Part shown: positions 8,940 to 18,215 of the stretch, in pieces
Numbering within the stretch: position 1 is the first letter of the stretch
Layout of the letters: every line of letters begins with the position of its first letter
Assembly (NCBI RefSeq): GCF_014841615.1
Contig: NZ_JACYUG010000002.1
Coordinates: forward strand, 292,614-356,613
Length of the DNA stretch: 64,000 nucleotides
Direction of reading: 5' to 3'
DNA from: Sphingomonas sp. CFBP 8760
Lineage (GTDB): Bacteria > Pseudomonadota > Alphaproteobacteria > Sphingomonadales > Sphingomonadaceae
The notes under the pieces: generated by a model
The model's input: only the letters and a program-made list of their open reading frames with translations
Told to the model about the DNA's origin: nothing
Database searches by the model: none
Translations under genes and position numbers: made by a program

Positions 8940-10508
8940 TCACCCGCACGCCGGGATGACGGTCGCCGATCCGGGTTTCGGCAGCGTGGCATGCGGGGTC
9001 AGCGCTTCCCATTCCTGCACGGCGACCGCCGCCCGGCGCGCTCCGCTACCCGATGCGTCGAACACCGCGCGCAGGCAGCGTGTCCTGATCACCGGAAAGC
9101 GCACCGCCTGCCAGACATCGGATGCGGTGGCATAGGGGCCTGCACCGGGCACTGGCTTCCACCCGCCGTCCCAATATTCCAGATGCCATGCCGCGGGCGG
9201 TGCCACGCCCTCGTCCGCGCCGGCCGGATGATCCGCCCACAACAGGATGCGGCTGCCGTCGAGCGTGACCGGCTGTGCCCAACGATATTCGATCCACTGC
9301 TGCGGCGGGTTCGCGGGCGACCAGCTCGCCCACAGGTCCGGTGGCAGCGGCGCCTGCCTGACGATCCCGTCGTTCAGAGCCTTGATCCAGTACCGCACCG
9401 GCACCGGCTCGTTGGCGGCATGTGGCTGCGCGGCGGCGGCGATGTTGCGGGTCGGGGCCGGCGGCGGTCCGGGGCGGCGCGTCGGCACGACCGGCCGGAT
9501 CGCCGCGGGCGAGACGCTGTCGTCCCATTCCAGCCGGTCGATCGCAATGCTGCGGCGGAAATGGCCGCCGCCGACCGCATCGGCGGTGTGATAGGCCAGA
9601 TACCACTGTCCCCTGAATGCGACCGCGCCGGGATGGCTGGTGGTCGAACTCACCGGCTTCAGCACGGTACCGCGCCACGTCCATGGGCCAAGCGGCGACG
9701 GCGCCGTGCCGTATGCGATGCAGGCGTGATAAAGCGTCGGCGTGCAGCCGGAATCCGCCCCGGCATTGTTGCCGGCATACAGCATGTAATAGGTGCCGTG
9801 CCGCTTCATCAGCCAGGGCGCCTCGAAGAAACCGGTCAGCGACCTGACCGCGACCGCCGCCCCCGTCGTGGTCACCATGTCGCGGGCAAGCTCGATCCCC
9901 CGCAACCGCCCGAACGTTCCCCAGTACAGGTAGATGCGCCCGTCGTCGTCGATCAGCACGGTGGGATCGATGTTCTGGATATCGTTCGCGACGGGCGTCG
10001 TCTGCGAGATGATCGGGCCGGCGGGATGGGCATCGCGCCACGGACCGGTGATCCGGTCCGCCACCGCGACCCCGATCGCGAACTTGTCCTCCGCGTCGCT
10101 CCGCCGCTGAAGCACGGGCGCGTAGAGGTAGAAGCGACCGTCCGGTCCCTTCACGATCTGCCCGGCATAGGCACGGCCGGGTTCGGCCCAGGCGAATACC
10201 GCCTCGGGCCGCGCGATCGCGGGATGATGCGTCCAGTGGCCCGAGGCCGGGTCCCTGGTCGACAGCAACTGCCACTCGTTCATGATGAAGTCGTTGGTGC
10301 CGGCCGGCGCCTCGTCGCGCCCCGCCAGTATCCACAAGGTGTCGCCATCGACGATCGGTGCCGGATCGGTCGAGTAATAGCGTCCGTCCGCCAGGATCGG
10401 GTTGCCCGGCGCGGTGACGGGAACCCCGGTCTGCGCGACGGACGGACCCGCCAGCGACCATGCCGCGACGATGATGGCGGTCCGCGCCGCCCCGGCGCCC
10501 CCGGGCAT
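8940..10508 (-). CDS. Glycoside hydrolase family 43-like secreted enzyme with C-terminal carbohydrate-binding-type region
   Basis: 522 residues. The ATG at 10508 gives a signal peptide ending near GPSVAQ. A five-bladed propeller of the GH43 type follows: DPAPIVDGDTLW holds the first catalytic Asp, NIDPTVLIDDDG the pKa-modulating Asp, and FFEAPWL the acid Glu. The last 170 residues or so (about 350-520) look like a discoidin/F5-F8-type binding domain (WIEYRWAQPVTLDG, VRFPVIRTRCLRAVF). GH43 members are arabinofuranosidases, xylosidases or galactanases; substrate is not clear. It is the last gene of the phytate/phosphatase operon, 53 bases downstream of the phosphatase stop, in a region of 12-base repeats. 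Confidence 0.85.
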   Translation of the reverse strand: MPGGAGAARTAIIVAAWSLAGPSVAQTGVPVTAPGNPILADGRYYSTDPAPIVDGDTLWILAGRDEAPAGTNDFIMNEWQLLSTRDPASGHWTHHPAIARPEAVFAWAEPGRAYAGQIVKGPDGRFYLYAPVLQRRSDAEDKFAIGVAVADRITGPWRDAHPAGPIISQTTPVANDIQNIDPTVLIDDDGRIYLYWGTFGRLRGIELARDMVTTTGAAVAVRSLTGFFEAPWLMKRHGTYYMLYAGNNAGADSGCTPTLYHACIAYGTAPSPLGPWTWRGTVLKPVSSTTSHPGAVAFRGQWYLAYHTADAVGGGHFRRSIAIDRLEWDDSVSPAAIRPVVPTRRPGPPPAPTRNIAAAAQPHAANEPVPVRYWIKALNDGIVRQAPLPPDLWASWSPANPPQQWIEYRWAQPVTLDGSRILLWADHPAGADEGVAPPAAWHLEYWDGGWKPVPGAGPYATASDVWQAVRFPVIRTRCLRAVFDASGSGARRAAVAVQEWEALTPHATLPKPGSATVIPACG

Positions 10509-10518
10509 GACCCGCCGG

Positions 10519-10566
10519 CGCCCGGTCGATCGCCCGGTCGATCGCCCGGTCAATCGCGCAGTCAAT
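10519..10566. repeat. Four tandem copies of a 12-base unit
   Basis: Unit CGCCCGGTCGAT appears twice exactly, then twice with changes (CGCCCGGTCAAT, CGCGCAGTCAAT). The array covers the stop codon of the alkaline phosphatase gene and the gap before the GH43 start. In the GH43 frame it would read as a TGRS repeat, which argues for starting GH43 downstream at 10508. Confidence 0.85.
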
Positions 10567-11776
10567 CCCGGGGCCATCCGGTCGCGGTCATCAGCATGTC
10601 GAAGATATGGGTGTTGGGAAAGAAGCCATGCACCTGCGCCGCGCCGGGGCCGGTGGCGGCGGCGATCACGTCGTCACCGGTATGGCCGTCCTCGACGCCG
10701 ATCACCGGGTTGTTCACGATCGTGGCGCCCGGCGCAGCGGCGGCGGCGGCGAACTGGGTGGCCAGTGGCGTCCCCCGGCTGCCGCCGCCCATCCGCAGCC
10801 CGAAACTGTGGTCGGCGGTGAACAGGATCAGCGTGTCCTTGCCCGCCACCGCGGCGACGCGCCGGATCATGTCGTCCATTTCCACGACATGGCGCAGCCC
10901 GGCTTGCGGATCGTCGGTGTGCATGTCCCATTCGACCATCAGTACATAGCCCCTGGGGTTGCGCGCCAGCTGGCCGATCGTCGCCTCCACGGCGGGAAGC
11001 GGCGCGAAATCGGTGTCGCGCAGTACGGCGGCCCGCGCCGCCTGACGGACGAGGGCGGGATCGTCGCCATAGCGGTAGCCGGCGGCGGCGAACGCCCGTT
11101 CCGGCGTCGTCCCGCCCTTGGCGAACGAGGCGTCGGCATCCTTGCGACCCTTGCCGATCAGGATATCGACGCCCTTGCCGAAGCGCGGGGCGAGCATCTG
11201 CGCGAAGATCGCATCCTTGTCCTTGCGGGAGGGGACATGAGCGAAGCACGCGGCGGGCGTCGCATCCCAGATCGGCATGTTGGTGACGACGCCGGTCGAC
11301 AGCCCGTGCTGCCCGGCATATTCGATGAAGCTCTTGACGGGGACGGGCGCACCGCCGGCAGTGCCGGGGATCATCGATACGACGCCGTTGTCGGTCTTGT
11401 GCCCGGCGATGATCGCGGTCATCCCCGCCGCGGAATCGGTGACCCAGCGGTTGCGCGACGAGGTGTCCGACAGGCCGACATGCGGCATCGACTGGATGAA
11501 CAGCGATTGCGGCCGGTCATGCGCCAGGATGGCCGCCGCGCCCAGTGTCGGCAGGCCCCCGGCATCGCCCAGGAAGATGATGACGTTGCGCGGCCGCGAC
11601 CCGGCATTGGCCGTCACGGGGGCCGTGACCGAAGCCGTCCGCGCGGCATGTCGCGCCGATGTCCCGCGTGCCGTCGCCATGCCGCTGCCGCCCGCCAGCA
11701 CGCTTGCCGCGATCAGGCAGGTCGCCCATCCCGGCGAGGCGCGTCGACCGGGCCGGCGGGTCCGCATTGTCGTCAT
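10562..11776 (-). CDS. Alkaline phosphatase (PhoA superfamily), secreted
   Basis: 404 residues with an N-terminal signal region (CLIAASVLAGG). Metal and active-site motifs of the alkaline phosphatase family are present: FLGDAGG (Asp71), TDSAAG with Asp114-Ser115-Ala116 (Ser115 nucleophile), an acidic/His cluster EWDMHTDD (about 282-289), TADHSF (Asp322, His323) and DGHTGDDV (His365). It would release phosphate from monoesters in the periplasm. It lies 55 bases downstream of the phytase, so it can finish the dephosphorylation of lower inositol phosphates made there. The Asp after HTG replaces the more common Glu. Confidence 0.92.
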   Translation of the reverse strand: MTTMRTRRPGRRASPGWATCLIAASVLAGGSGMATARGTSARHAARTASVTAPVTANAGSRPRNVIIFLGDAGGLPTLGAAAILAHDRPQSLFIQSMPHVGLSDTSSRNRWVTDSAAGMTAIIAGHKTDNGVVSMIPGTAGGAPVPVKSFIEYAGQHGLSTGVVTNMPIWDATPAACFAHVPSRKDKDAIFAQMLAPRFGKGVDILIGKGRKDADASFAKGGTTPERAFAAAGYRYGDDPALVRQAARAAVLRDTDFAPLPAVEATIGQLARNPRGYVLMVEWDMHTDDPQAGLRHVVEMDDMIRRVAAVAGKDTLILFTADHSFGLRMGGGSRGTPLATQFAAAAAAPGATIVNNPVIGVEDGHTGDDVIAAATGPGAAQVHGFFPNTHIFDMLMTATGWPRD

Positions 11777-11831
11777 CGGTCATACCCCATCGTTCGACGG
11801 TCCCCGCGGGCATGAACGCCGCCGGTCGCCG

Positions 11832-12869
11832 TCATCGCAGTCGTAGCGCGCGTCTGATCGCCGCCCAACCGACATATTTGAAATTCTGCGTGGCGGGGGC
11901 GTTGTCGCCGTCCTGCGCGACGAACAGCCCGCCCGGATAGGCAGGGCCGAAATCGCCTAGCACGAGGTCGATCCCGTCGGTGTCGCTGGTCGCATCGATC
12001 GCGCCGCCGCCGATGCGGAAGCGCCCGGCATAGCTGACGGCGGGCAGGCGATAGAGCGTATAGGCGTTGTCCCCCTGGCTCGACACGACCAGATAGCCGC
12101 CCGTCCGCCCCGAAGGAGCGAGCGCCAGACCCTCGGCATCCGCGACCAGCGTAGCGCCGTCGACCCGCGCGATCGCCGTGGCGGTCGTGGCGGCGGCGGG
12201 GTCCGCGGCGAACCGCCACAGGCCGACATCCTCCTCCGCGACATAGAGCTGCCCGGTGCGGTCGTCGACGACGCAGCCTTCGGACTGGGTGCGAAGCTTC
12301 ATCGACCGGACGGTGCGTACCTGCGGTGTCGTCCCCGTCCGGTCGATCGCGATCTGATCGATCCGCCCGTCCTTCATCACCACGAACCCGAACAGCGCGC
12401 CATCGCGCGCGCGCGTCCACAGGCACAGGCCATAGGCTTCGCCCGCGCCGACCGGGAACCGGCCCAGCGGCCGCAGCCGGGCCGTCACGGGGTCGAGATC
12501 GAACAGCGAGACATGCGCCCGGTCGACATCCGCGCGATCGCTGGCGACCACGGTGATGCGACCGCCGCTGTCGCGCAGGTCGACATTGTTCAGTCGCGGC
12601 GCGGGCGTATAGCTCAGGCGCCTGCCCGCCAGATCATAGACATGGACCCCCGCCTGCTTGTCGGTGGCGACGACCAGACTTTTGGCAGGCGCGCGCCGGT
12701 TGCGCCAGATCGCGGGGTCGTCGGCGGCGTCGTCGGCGCTGGCGACCGGCTCGGTCTCCGCCGTCGCGGCCACGGTGGGTACGGATCTGGCGGCGGGGGC
12801 GGGGGGTGTCCCCACCAGCGCTGGCGTACAGCCGGGCAGCAGCAGCGCGATGGCAGCAAGCGTCCGCAT
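11832..12869 (-). CDS. Beta-propeller phytase, lipoprotein
   Basis: 345 residues. The N-terminus MRTLAAIALLLPGC has a lipobox-like Cys14, so it is probably a lipoprotein. Family landmarks of beta-propeller (3-)phytases are in order: ADDAADDPAIW, LNNVDLR, YGLCLW, QSEGCVVDD, VAEEDVGLWRF, ADAEGLAL, SSQGDNAY and NFKYVGW. These supply Ca2+- and phosphate-binding acid and Arg residues. It hydrolyses phytate to lower inositol phosphates and phosphate. Its ATG overlaps the TGA of the TonB receptor by one base (TGATG), so the two are translationally coupled. Confidence 0.94.
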   Translation of the reverse strand: MRTLAAIALLLPGCTPALVGTPPAPAARSVPTVAATAETEPVASADDAADDPAIWRNRRAPAKSLVVATDKQAGVHVYDLAGRRLSYTPAPRLNNVDLRDSGGRITVVASDRADVDRAHVSLFDLDPVTARLRPLGRFPVGAGEAYGLCLWTRARDGALFGFVVMKDGRIDQIAIDRTGTTPQVRTVRSMKLRTQSEGCVVDDRTGQLYVAEEDVGLWRFAADPAAATTATAIARVDGATLVADAEGLALAPSGRTGGYLVVSSQGDNAYTLYRLPAVSYAGRFRIGGGAIDATSDTDGIDLVLGDFGPAYPGGLFVAQDGDNAPATQNFKYVGWAAIRRALRLR

Positions 12870-15800
12870 CAGAAGCTGACCCGCACACCGGCGGTATAGC
12901 GGCGGCCGAACGTCTCATGCTCGATCGTGTACCGGCTGGTGTCGACATAGCGGCGGCCCGGGCCGTTCAGCAGGTTGGCGAAATCGCCATAGATTTCGAT
13001 CGCCGGCGTGATCGCGAACCGCACGCTGGCGTCGAGTTCCGAATCCTGCGCCCAATAGGCGTCACCGCCGTCGATGCCGCGGGTCACCCCGTTGACGGTC
13101 CCGAACGCCCCGATCGAGTCGATCCATGGCGACCGGTTCTGATAGGAGACGCGAGCCGAGAAGCCGTATTTCTCGTAATAACCGATCAGGTTGTACACCG
13201 CGTCCGACGCGCCCGGCAGGCGGATCTTGCGGCCGTCGGGCGTTTCCGACCGGCTCTTGTTCAGCGTCGCGTTCAACTGCACGCCGAAACCGCCCATCCA
13301 CTCGGGCAGCCCCAGATCGCCCACGAACGGCTCCAGCTGCTGCTGGATCGCGGCTTCCAGACCCAGCAGATATCCGTCGCCGCCATTGGCGATCGTCGAA
13401 TAGATATACTGCGACCGGTCGACGCCGCCGAAATTGGCGGTGTTGCTGCCGAACGTGCCCGCCGTGTCGAACAGCACGTCCTTCACGTCCTTGTAGAAGG
13501 CACCGACCGATATGAAGCCGCGCGGCATGGTGTAATATTCGACGTACAGGTCGACCCCGCGCGCCTTTTCCGGCTTCGCATCGGGATTGCCGCCGCTGAT
13601 CGTCTGGTTGGCGTCGTTATAGGACAGGTTGGGGCGAAGCTGGTCGTAATCGGGCCGGGCCGCCCCGGTGTTGAACGACAGGCGCGTTTTCATCCGGTCG
13701 TTGACCTCCCAGTTGAAGTGGAGGCTGGGATAGACCAGCGTCTGGTCGTTCTTTACCCGCACCGGCGTGGCGATGCCGGTCGCAGCATTGATCGCGAACG
13801 CACCGCTATCGTTGCGGATATGCTCGACGCGGGCGCCGCCGACGATGCTGCCCCAGTCCATCGTCGCGGTCGCCATGGCATAGCCGGAATAGACCCGCTC
13901 CGTCACGTCATAGGCATTGGCCTGCACCAGCGACGGTCGCGCCACCGTCTTTGCCCGGTCGGCCAGCGCCAGAATCTTGTCACGTCCGAAATACTGGAAG
14001 GTATAGCCGAGCGGGATTTCTCCCTGAAAGCCACCGGGGATCGCGATCTCGCCGAACCCGGTGGGGATGCCGGCGGCGGCGAACAGGGCCGTGCTGCTGA
14101 GGTCCAGCAGATACTCGTTCGACGTCTTGGTGCGGTCGTCATAGCGCAGGCCCGCCGCGAAGGTGACCGGCAGCGTGCCCAGAACGGTTTCGCGCGAAAC
14201 GTCGAGCTTGGCGGTATAGGCCTCGGTGATGTCCTTGGCGTCCAGCACGCGCAGCCTGGCCAGCGTGCGCGGGAAATCCTCGATCGCGGTGACCGGTGCG
14301 CCGCGGGCCAGCGTGCCGTCGGCGTTGCGGATCGTGCGGTACAGCTGGACCCTGGCCAGCTGGGGGTCGGTGAAATCATAGCCTACGGTCAGGCGGTTGG
14401 CGGCGTTCGCCCCGTTGGTGCCGAACGACGGGCTGTCGTAGTTCAGCTGGGCCGGCGCGCCGCGATCGTCGATCGATCGGGTGTAATTGCCCCGCCATGC
14501 GACCTTCCATCCGCCGAATGCGTGATCGCCGCCGATCGTGTTGGTGAACACCGACTGCTTGTAGGCACGGACGAGGAAGTTGGAATTCAGGTCGACCCCG
14601 TACACCGTACCTGCCAGCGGGGTATTGCCCGCGCAGACATCGGCATAGCCGGTGGTGTTCGCGGCGGGGACGGGGTTGCCGGCGCAGGCGGCAGTGCCGG
14701 TTGGGGTGCGCGACTGCTGGTCGTCGAGATCGAAGATGTAGTTGCTGCGCTGCTCGTCGTCCTGGAACGCCGAATAGATCGTCTCGAAGAACAGCTTCGA
14801 ATCGCCGTCGTTCGGCCGCCAGTCGAGCCGGGTCGATAGCGAATAGTTCTTGCGGGTCAGGCGATACAGCTTGTTCTCGGTTTCGCGGCCCCAGATGCGG
14901 TCGAGGAAGCCGGGGCGGCGATCTTCGCCCACCGCCTCGAAATCGGTCTCGAAATTGTCGGTGACCATGGCGCGGCGATACAGGCTGCCCGACGAGACGA
15001 TGCCGAATTCGCCGATGCCGGTGTCGATCCGGTCGGATACGACCAGCGATCCCTCATATTCGGTCTTTCCCCCCAGTTCGACATGGCCCGCGCCGGCCTT
15101 CGCCTGCACCTTGAATCCGGGATAATCGAAGGCGGAGCGGGTGATGATGTCGACATTGCCCGCGATCGTCTCGCCGGTCATGTCCGGGGTCACCGCCTTG
15201 CGGACGATGATCTGCGACGCGATCGCGGAGGGGATCGAATCGAACCGGGCGTCGCGCCCTTCGGGGCTGACGACGTTGATCCCGTCGATCGACAGCGTGG
15301 TCCAGTTGATCGGTGCGCCGCGCAGGTTGATGTAGCGGGCCTGGCCCTGATCGCGCTGCACCGCGACGCCGGGCAGGCGGCTGACCGCCTGCGCGATGTT
15401 CTGGTCGGGCAGGCGGCCGACCGCGTCGGACGCGACGACGGAGACCAGCGACGGGCTGGTCCGCTGGATCTGCAGCGCAGCGGCCTCCGATTCGGCGATC
15501 GGGCGGCTGCCCTTCACGATGATGTCGTCGCTGTCCGCACCGCCGGTGGCGGCGGTCGCCGCATCGATCTGCACGTCCAGCGTCACCGGGCGGTCGGCGA
15601 TCGTGACGGTACGGCGCTGGTCGGGGAAACCGACATAGCGGATCACGATCTCGTGCGTACCGGCGGGCAGGTCGTTGATCGTGAACCGGCCGGAACGGTC
15701 CGCCACCGTCGCGCGATCGAGGGCGGGGATCGCGACGGATGCCCCGTCCAGATATTCGCCATTGGCCTGCGTCACGGTGCCGGTAACGCTGCCCGGCGCG

Positions 15801-15937
15801 GCGATCGGTGCGCGACTGACGGCGACCGGGGTTTCCGCGGCGACGGAACCGGTCATCATCGCGGCATAACCCCCGCTGGCGAGCAACGCCTGCACGAACG
15901 AACGGCCGCCGATGCGGCGCGGATGAATCTTGAACAT
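12869..15937 (-). CDS. TonB-dependent outer-membrane receptor (phytate/organophosphate uptake, inferred)
   Basis: 1022 residues. Signal peptide, then a carboxypeptidase-like beta-sandwich (about residues 48-125), plug domain (about 140-270, with GRLPDQNIAQAVSRL and YINLRG), and a 22-strand barrel ending in the typical aromatic C-terminus (RVSF). It belongs to the TIGR01782-type receptors common in sphingomonads and Caulobacter. Substrate is not encoded in a motif. Coupling to phytase and alkaline phosphatase suggests inositol phosphates or another organophosphate. The leader has an AAGGGGG ribosome site and a Pho-box-like repeat lies about 80 bases upstream. Confidence 0.93.
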   Translation of the reverse strand: MFKIHPRRIGGRSFVQALLASGGYAAMMTGSVAAETPVAVSRAPIAAPGSVTGTVTQANGEYLDGASVAIPALDRATVADRSGRFTINDLPAGTHEIVIRYVGFPDQRRTVTIADRPVTLDVQIDAATAATGGADSDDIIVKGSRPIAESEAAALQIQRTSPSLVSVVASDAVGRLPDQNIAQAVSRLPGVAVQRDQGQARYINLRGAPINWTTLSIDGINVVSPEGRDARFDSIPSAIASQIIVRKAVTPDMTGETIAGNVDIITRSAFDYPGFKVQAKAGAGHVELGGKTEYEGSLVVSDRIDTGIGEFGIVSSGSLYRRAMVTDNFETDFEAVGEDRRPGFLDRIWGRETENKLYRLTRKNYSLSTRLDWRPNDGDSKLFFETIYSAFQDDEQRSNYIFDLDDQQSRTPTGTAACAGNPVPAANTTGYADVCAGNTPLAGTVYGVDLNSNFLVRAYKQSVFTNTIGGDHAFGGWKVAWRGNYTRSIDDRGAPAQLNYDSPSFGTNGANAANRLTVGYDFTDPQLARVQLYRTIRNADGTLARGAPVTAIEDFPRTLARLRVLDAKDITEAYTAKLDVSRETVLGTLPVTFAAGLRYDDRTKTSNEYLLDLSSTALFAAAGIPTGFGEIAIPGGFQGEIPLGYTFQYFGRDKILALADRAKTVARPSLVQANAYDVTERVYSGYAMATATMDWGSIVGGARVEHIRNDSGAFAINAATGIATPVRVKNDQTLVYPSLHFNWEVNDRMKTRLSFNTGAARPDYDQLRPNLSYNDANQTISGGNPDAKPEKARGVDLYVEYYTMPRGFISVGAFYKDVKDVLFDTAGTFGSNTANFGGVDRSQYIYSTIANGGDGYLLGLEAAIQQQLEPFVGDLGLPEWMGGFGVQLNATLNKSRSETPDGRKIRLPGASDAVYNLIGYYEKYGFSARVSYQNRSPWIDSIGAFGTVNGVTRGIDGGDAYWAQDSELDASVRFAITPAIEIYGDFANLLNGPGRRYVDTSRYTIEHETFGRRYTAGVRVSF

Positions 15938-16018
15938 GATGAGGTCCCCCTTGGGAACGGCAGCCTTTTCCGGCTCTGTCCGTCGAGGGGGCGGGTAGGG
16001 GGAGGGCGTGTCGGCGGA

Positions 16019-16036
16019 ATGACGGATCGATGACGA
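16019..16036 (-). promoter_or_regulatory. Candidate Pho box upstream of the phytate operon
   Basis: Read on the minus strand the sequence is TCGTCAT-CGAT-CCGTCAT, two 7-base direct repeats spaced 11 bases start to start. The known PhoB box is two CTGTCAT-like units at exactly this spacing. The matches are 5/7 and 6/7. It lies 82 bases upstream of the receptor start, a normal position for PhoB activation, and the operon encodes phosphate-releasing enzymes. Confidence 0.6.
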
Positions 16037-16168
16037 TACGCTTACAGTCGGTGCCGTCGTCGTTCTTCGCGTGCCGGCCGGGCCGTGGCCGGAAACGGGG
16101 ATCGTCTCGCCGCGTCGGCATCACGCCTGCCTGGTCACGCGAACAGGCAGGCGCCCGTGCCCGGCGCG

Positions 16169-16282
16169 CTATTGATACCCGCCATTCTCCTCGCGCTCTT
16201 CGGCCGCGTCCTCCTGCACCTTCTCCATCTCCTCGGCTTCGTCGGAATGGGTCGCGCCATCAGTGTTCGGATCGTCGATCAT
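16169..16282 (-). CDS. Very acidic small protein, 37 aa
   Basis: A short frame of 37 residues with 15 Asp/Glu, almost no hydrophobics, and an N-terminus MIDDPNTDG. A GAGGAGAC ribosome site sits 4 bases before the ATG at 16282, which is better than most here and is the main reason for calling it. No family recognised. Composition suggests an intrinsically disordered protein. It lies between the TonB receptor promoter region and the dehydrogenase. Confidence 0.55.
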   Translation of the reverse strand: MIDDPNTDGATHSDEAEEMEKVQEDAAEEREENGGYQ

Positions 16283-16471
16283 GTTCGTCTCCTCGCCGGT
16301 TGAACGCGGGGTCCGGCTGTCCGGGCGCAGCGACGTGAACCAGATTCGCGCTAACCTAGGATAAGGGCAGGAACCCTGACCCGATTGGGCGCTTGGTAAA
16401 GGCATGCAATGGCTTGCCGGCTGGCCCCGTCCCGGGCTGTCGCCGCGTGCCGGATCAGGGAGCAGTCTGCC

Positions 16472-17620
16472 ATGCTGGCAATGAACTATCGCGGGCCGTA
16501 TCGCGTGCGTGTCGACGAAAAGCCGATGCCGGTGATCCTGCATCCGGAGGACGCGATCGTCCGGGTGACGCGGTCCTGCATCTGCGGGTCCGACCTGCAC
16601 CTCTACCACGGCATGGTGCCCGACACCCGGATCGGCAGCACGTTCGGTCACGAATTCTGTGGGATCGTCGAACAGGTCGGGCCGGCGGTGCGCGACCTGA
16701 AGCCCGGCGATCATGTGCTGGTCCCGTTCAACATCGCCTGCGGGAAATGCCATTTCTGCCAGCAGGGCCTGTTCGGCAACTGTCACGAATCCAATGCCCA
16801 GGCGACGGCGGTCGGCGGCATCTTCGGATACTCGCATACCGCCGGCGGCTATGACGGCGGGCAGGCGCAATATGTCCGCGTGCCTTACGCCGATGTGGGG
16901 CCGATGGTGATCCCCGACTGGATGGACCCGGACGATGCGGTGTTGCTGACCGATGTCGTCCCCACCGGTTATCAGGCGGCCGAGATGGGCGGCATCCAGC
17001 GCGGTGACACGGTGGTGGTGTTCGGCGCCGGCCCGGTCGGGCTGATGGCGGCCCGTTCGGCCTGGCTGTTCGGGGCGGGGCGGGTGATCGTGATCGACCA
17101 TCTCGACTATCGCCTGGAATTCGCCCGCACGTTCGGCCCGGCCGAGGTCTACAACTTCGGCGAGATCGACGACATGGCGGTGTTCCTCAAGAAACAGACC
17201 GACGGTCTCGGTGCGGATGTGTGCATCGATGCGGTCGGTGGCGATGCGGCGGGCAGCGCGCTGCACACCCTGTTCGGGGCCAAGCTGAAGCTGGAGGCGG
17301 GCAGCGCCATCGCGCTCCACTGGGCGATCAATTCGGTGAAGAAGGGCGGCGTCGTCTCGATCGTCGGTGTCTATGGGCCGACCGGCAACATGGTGCCGAT
17401 GGGCAATGTCGTGAACAAGGGGATCACGATCCGCGCCAACCAGGCATCGGTCCGCCGGCTGCTGCCGCGGCTGATCGAGCATATCCGCGCGGGGCATATC
17501 GATCCCAAGGCGATGATCACCCACCGCGTGCCGCTGGCGGATATCGCGGACGCCTATCACCTGTTCTCGGCGAAGCTCGATGGCTGCATCAAGCCCGTGC
17601 TGCTGCCCCATGGTGCATGA
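16472..17620 (+). CDS. Zinc-dependent alcohol dehydrogenase (MDR, formaldehyde dehydrogenase-like)
   Basis: 382 residues from the ATG at 16472 (AGGGAG about 10 bases upstream). Catalytic zinc site CICGSDLH and GHEFCG, structural zinc cysteines in CGKCHFCQQGLFGNC, and a Rossmann motif GAGPVGLMAA. The layout matches the glutathione-independent formaldehyde/threonine dehydrogenase-like branch that carries the extra cysteine loop. It oxidises an alcohol or aldehyde with NAD(P)+; substrate is open. It is followed after 13 bases by the hypothetical gene at 17634, so probably first in a short operon. Confidence 0.9.
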   Translation: MLAMNYRGPYRVRVDEKPMPVILHPEDAIVRVTRSCICGSDLHLYHGMVPDTRIGSTFGHEFCGIVEQVGPAVRDLKPGDHVLVPFNIACGKCHFCQQGLFGNCHESNAQATAVGGIFGYSHTAGGYDGGQAQYVRVPYADVGPMVIPDWMDPDDAVLLTDVVPTGYQAAEMGGIQRGDTVVVFGAGPVGLMAARSAWLFGAGRVIVIDHLDYRLEFARTFGPAEVYNFGEIDDMAVFLKKQTDGLGADVCIDAVGGDAAGSALHTLFGAKLKLEAGSAIALHWAINSVKKGGVVSIVGVYGPTGNMVPMGNVVNKGITIRANQASVRRLLPRLIEHIRAGHIDPKAMITHRVPLADIADAYHLFSAKLDGCIKPVLLPHGA

Positions 17621-17633
17621 AGGAGAGACGGGC

Positions 17634-18215
17634 ATGAGCAGGTCAGTGGTCGATACCGCATCGATTCCGGGGTGGGGCAGCGATGCCGATCCTGGGAACG
17701 ATCCGACCTATCCGATGCGTCGTATCGACGATCAGTCATCGCGCGGCATGGATTGGGATCGACCGGCCCCGCAGACCCCCACGGTCGAGGTCCTGAGCTC
17801 GATCGAGCACCGGCGTCTCCCGGCGGTGACCGGTACCGCCACGCCGCCCAGCGGGATCAGCGGCGCCCTTCGCCGTCTCGCCTTCCGGCGGAGCGAATCC
17901 GACTGGTGGCACTGGCTGTTGCTGATGGGCGCGGACCGGATCAACGTCGTCGAGGGCGTGGTCGAGGATCTGGGACGTGGCCGGGTTCCCAACATTCCGG
18001 CCGAGATGGGCATCCGCGCGGAATGGCGGCATAACCGGAAAGGGCTGGCGACCAAGCTGGGCATCGTCGCGGCCGGCGCGCTGGCCGGGTATCTGCTGGT
18101 ACGAGGCAGCCGCGATGGCGACCGGTCGGCGGATGCGGCCGGTCACGCTGGCCACGATCGACCGGGTTCGGCCGCGATCGGCGCGGATATCCATCCGGCG
18201 ATGCGGCCTTCCTGA
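17634..18215 (+). CDS. Hypothetical protein with one membrane segment, 193 aa
   Basis: The start at 17634 has AAGGAGAG directly upstream. The first 80 residues are polar and Pro-rich, followed by a region (SDWWHWLLLMGADRINVVEGVV) and one transmembrane helix near residues 142-157 (LGIVAAGALAGYLLV). The tail is His/Ala/Gly rich. I recognise no domain. Its stop overlaps the start of the next gene (TGATG), so it is translated with it. Confidence 0.75.
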   Translation: MSRSVVDTASIPGWGSDADPGNDPTYPMRRIDDQSSRGMDWDRPAPQTPTVEVLSSIEHRRLPAVTGTATPPSGISGALRRLAFRRSESDWWHWLLLMGADRINVVEGVVEDLGRGRVPNIPAEMGIRAEWRHNRKGLATKLGIVAAGALAGYLLVRGSRDGDRSADAAGHAGHDRPGSAAIGADIHPAMRPS

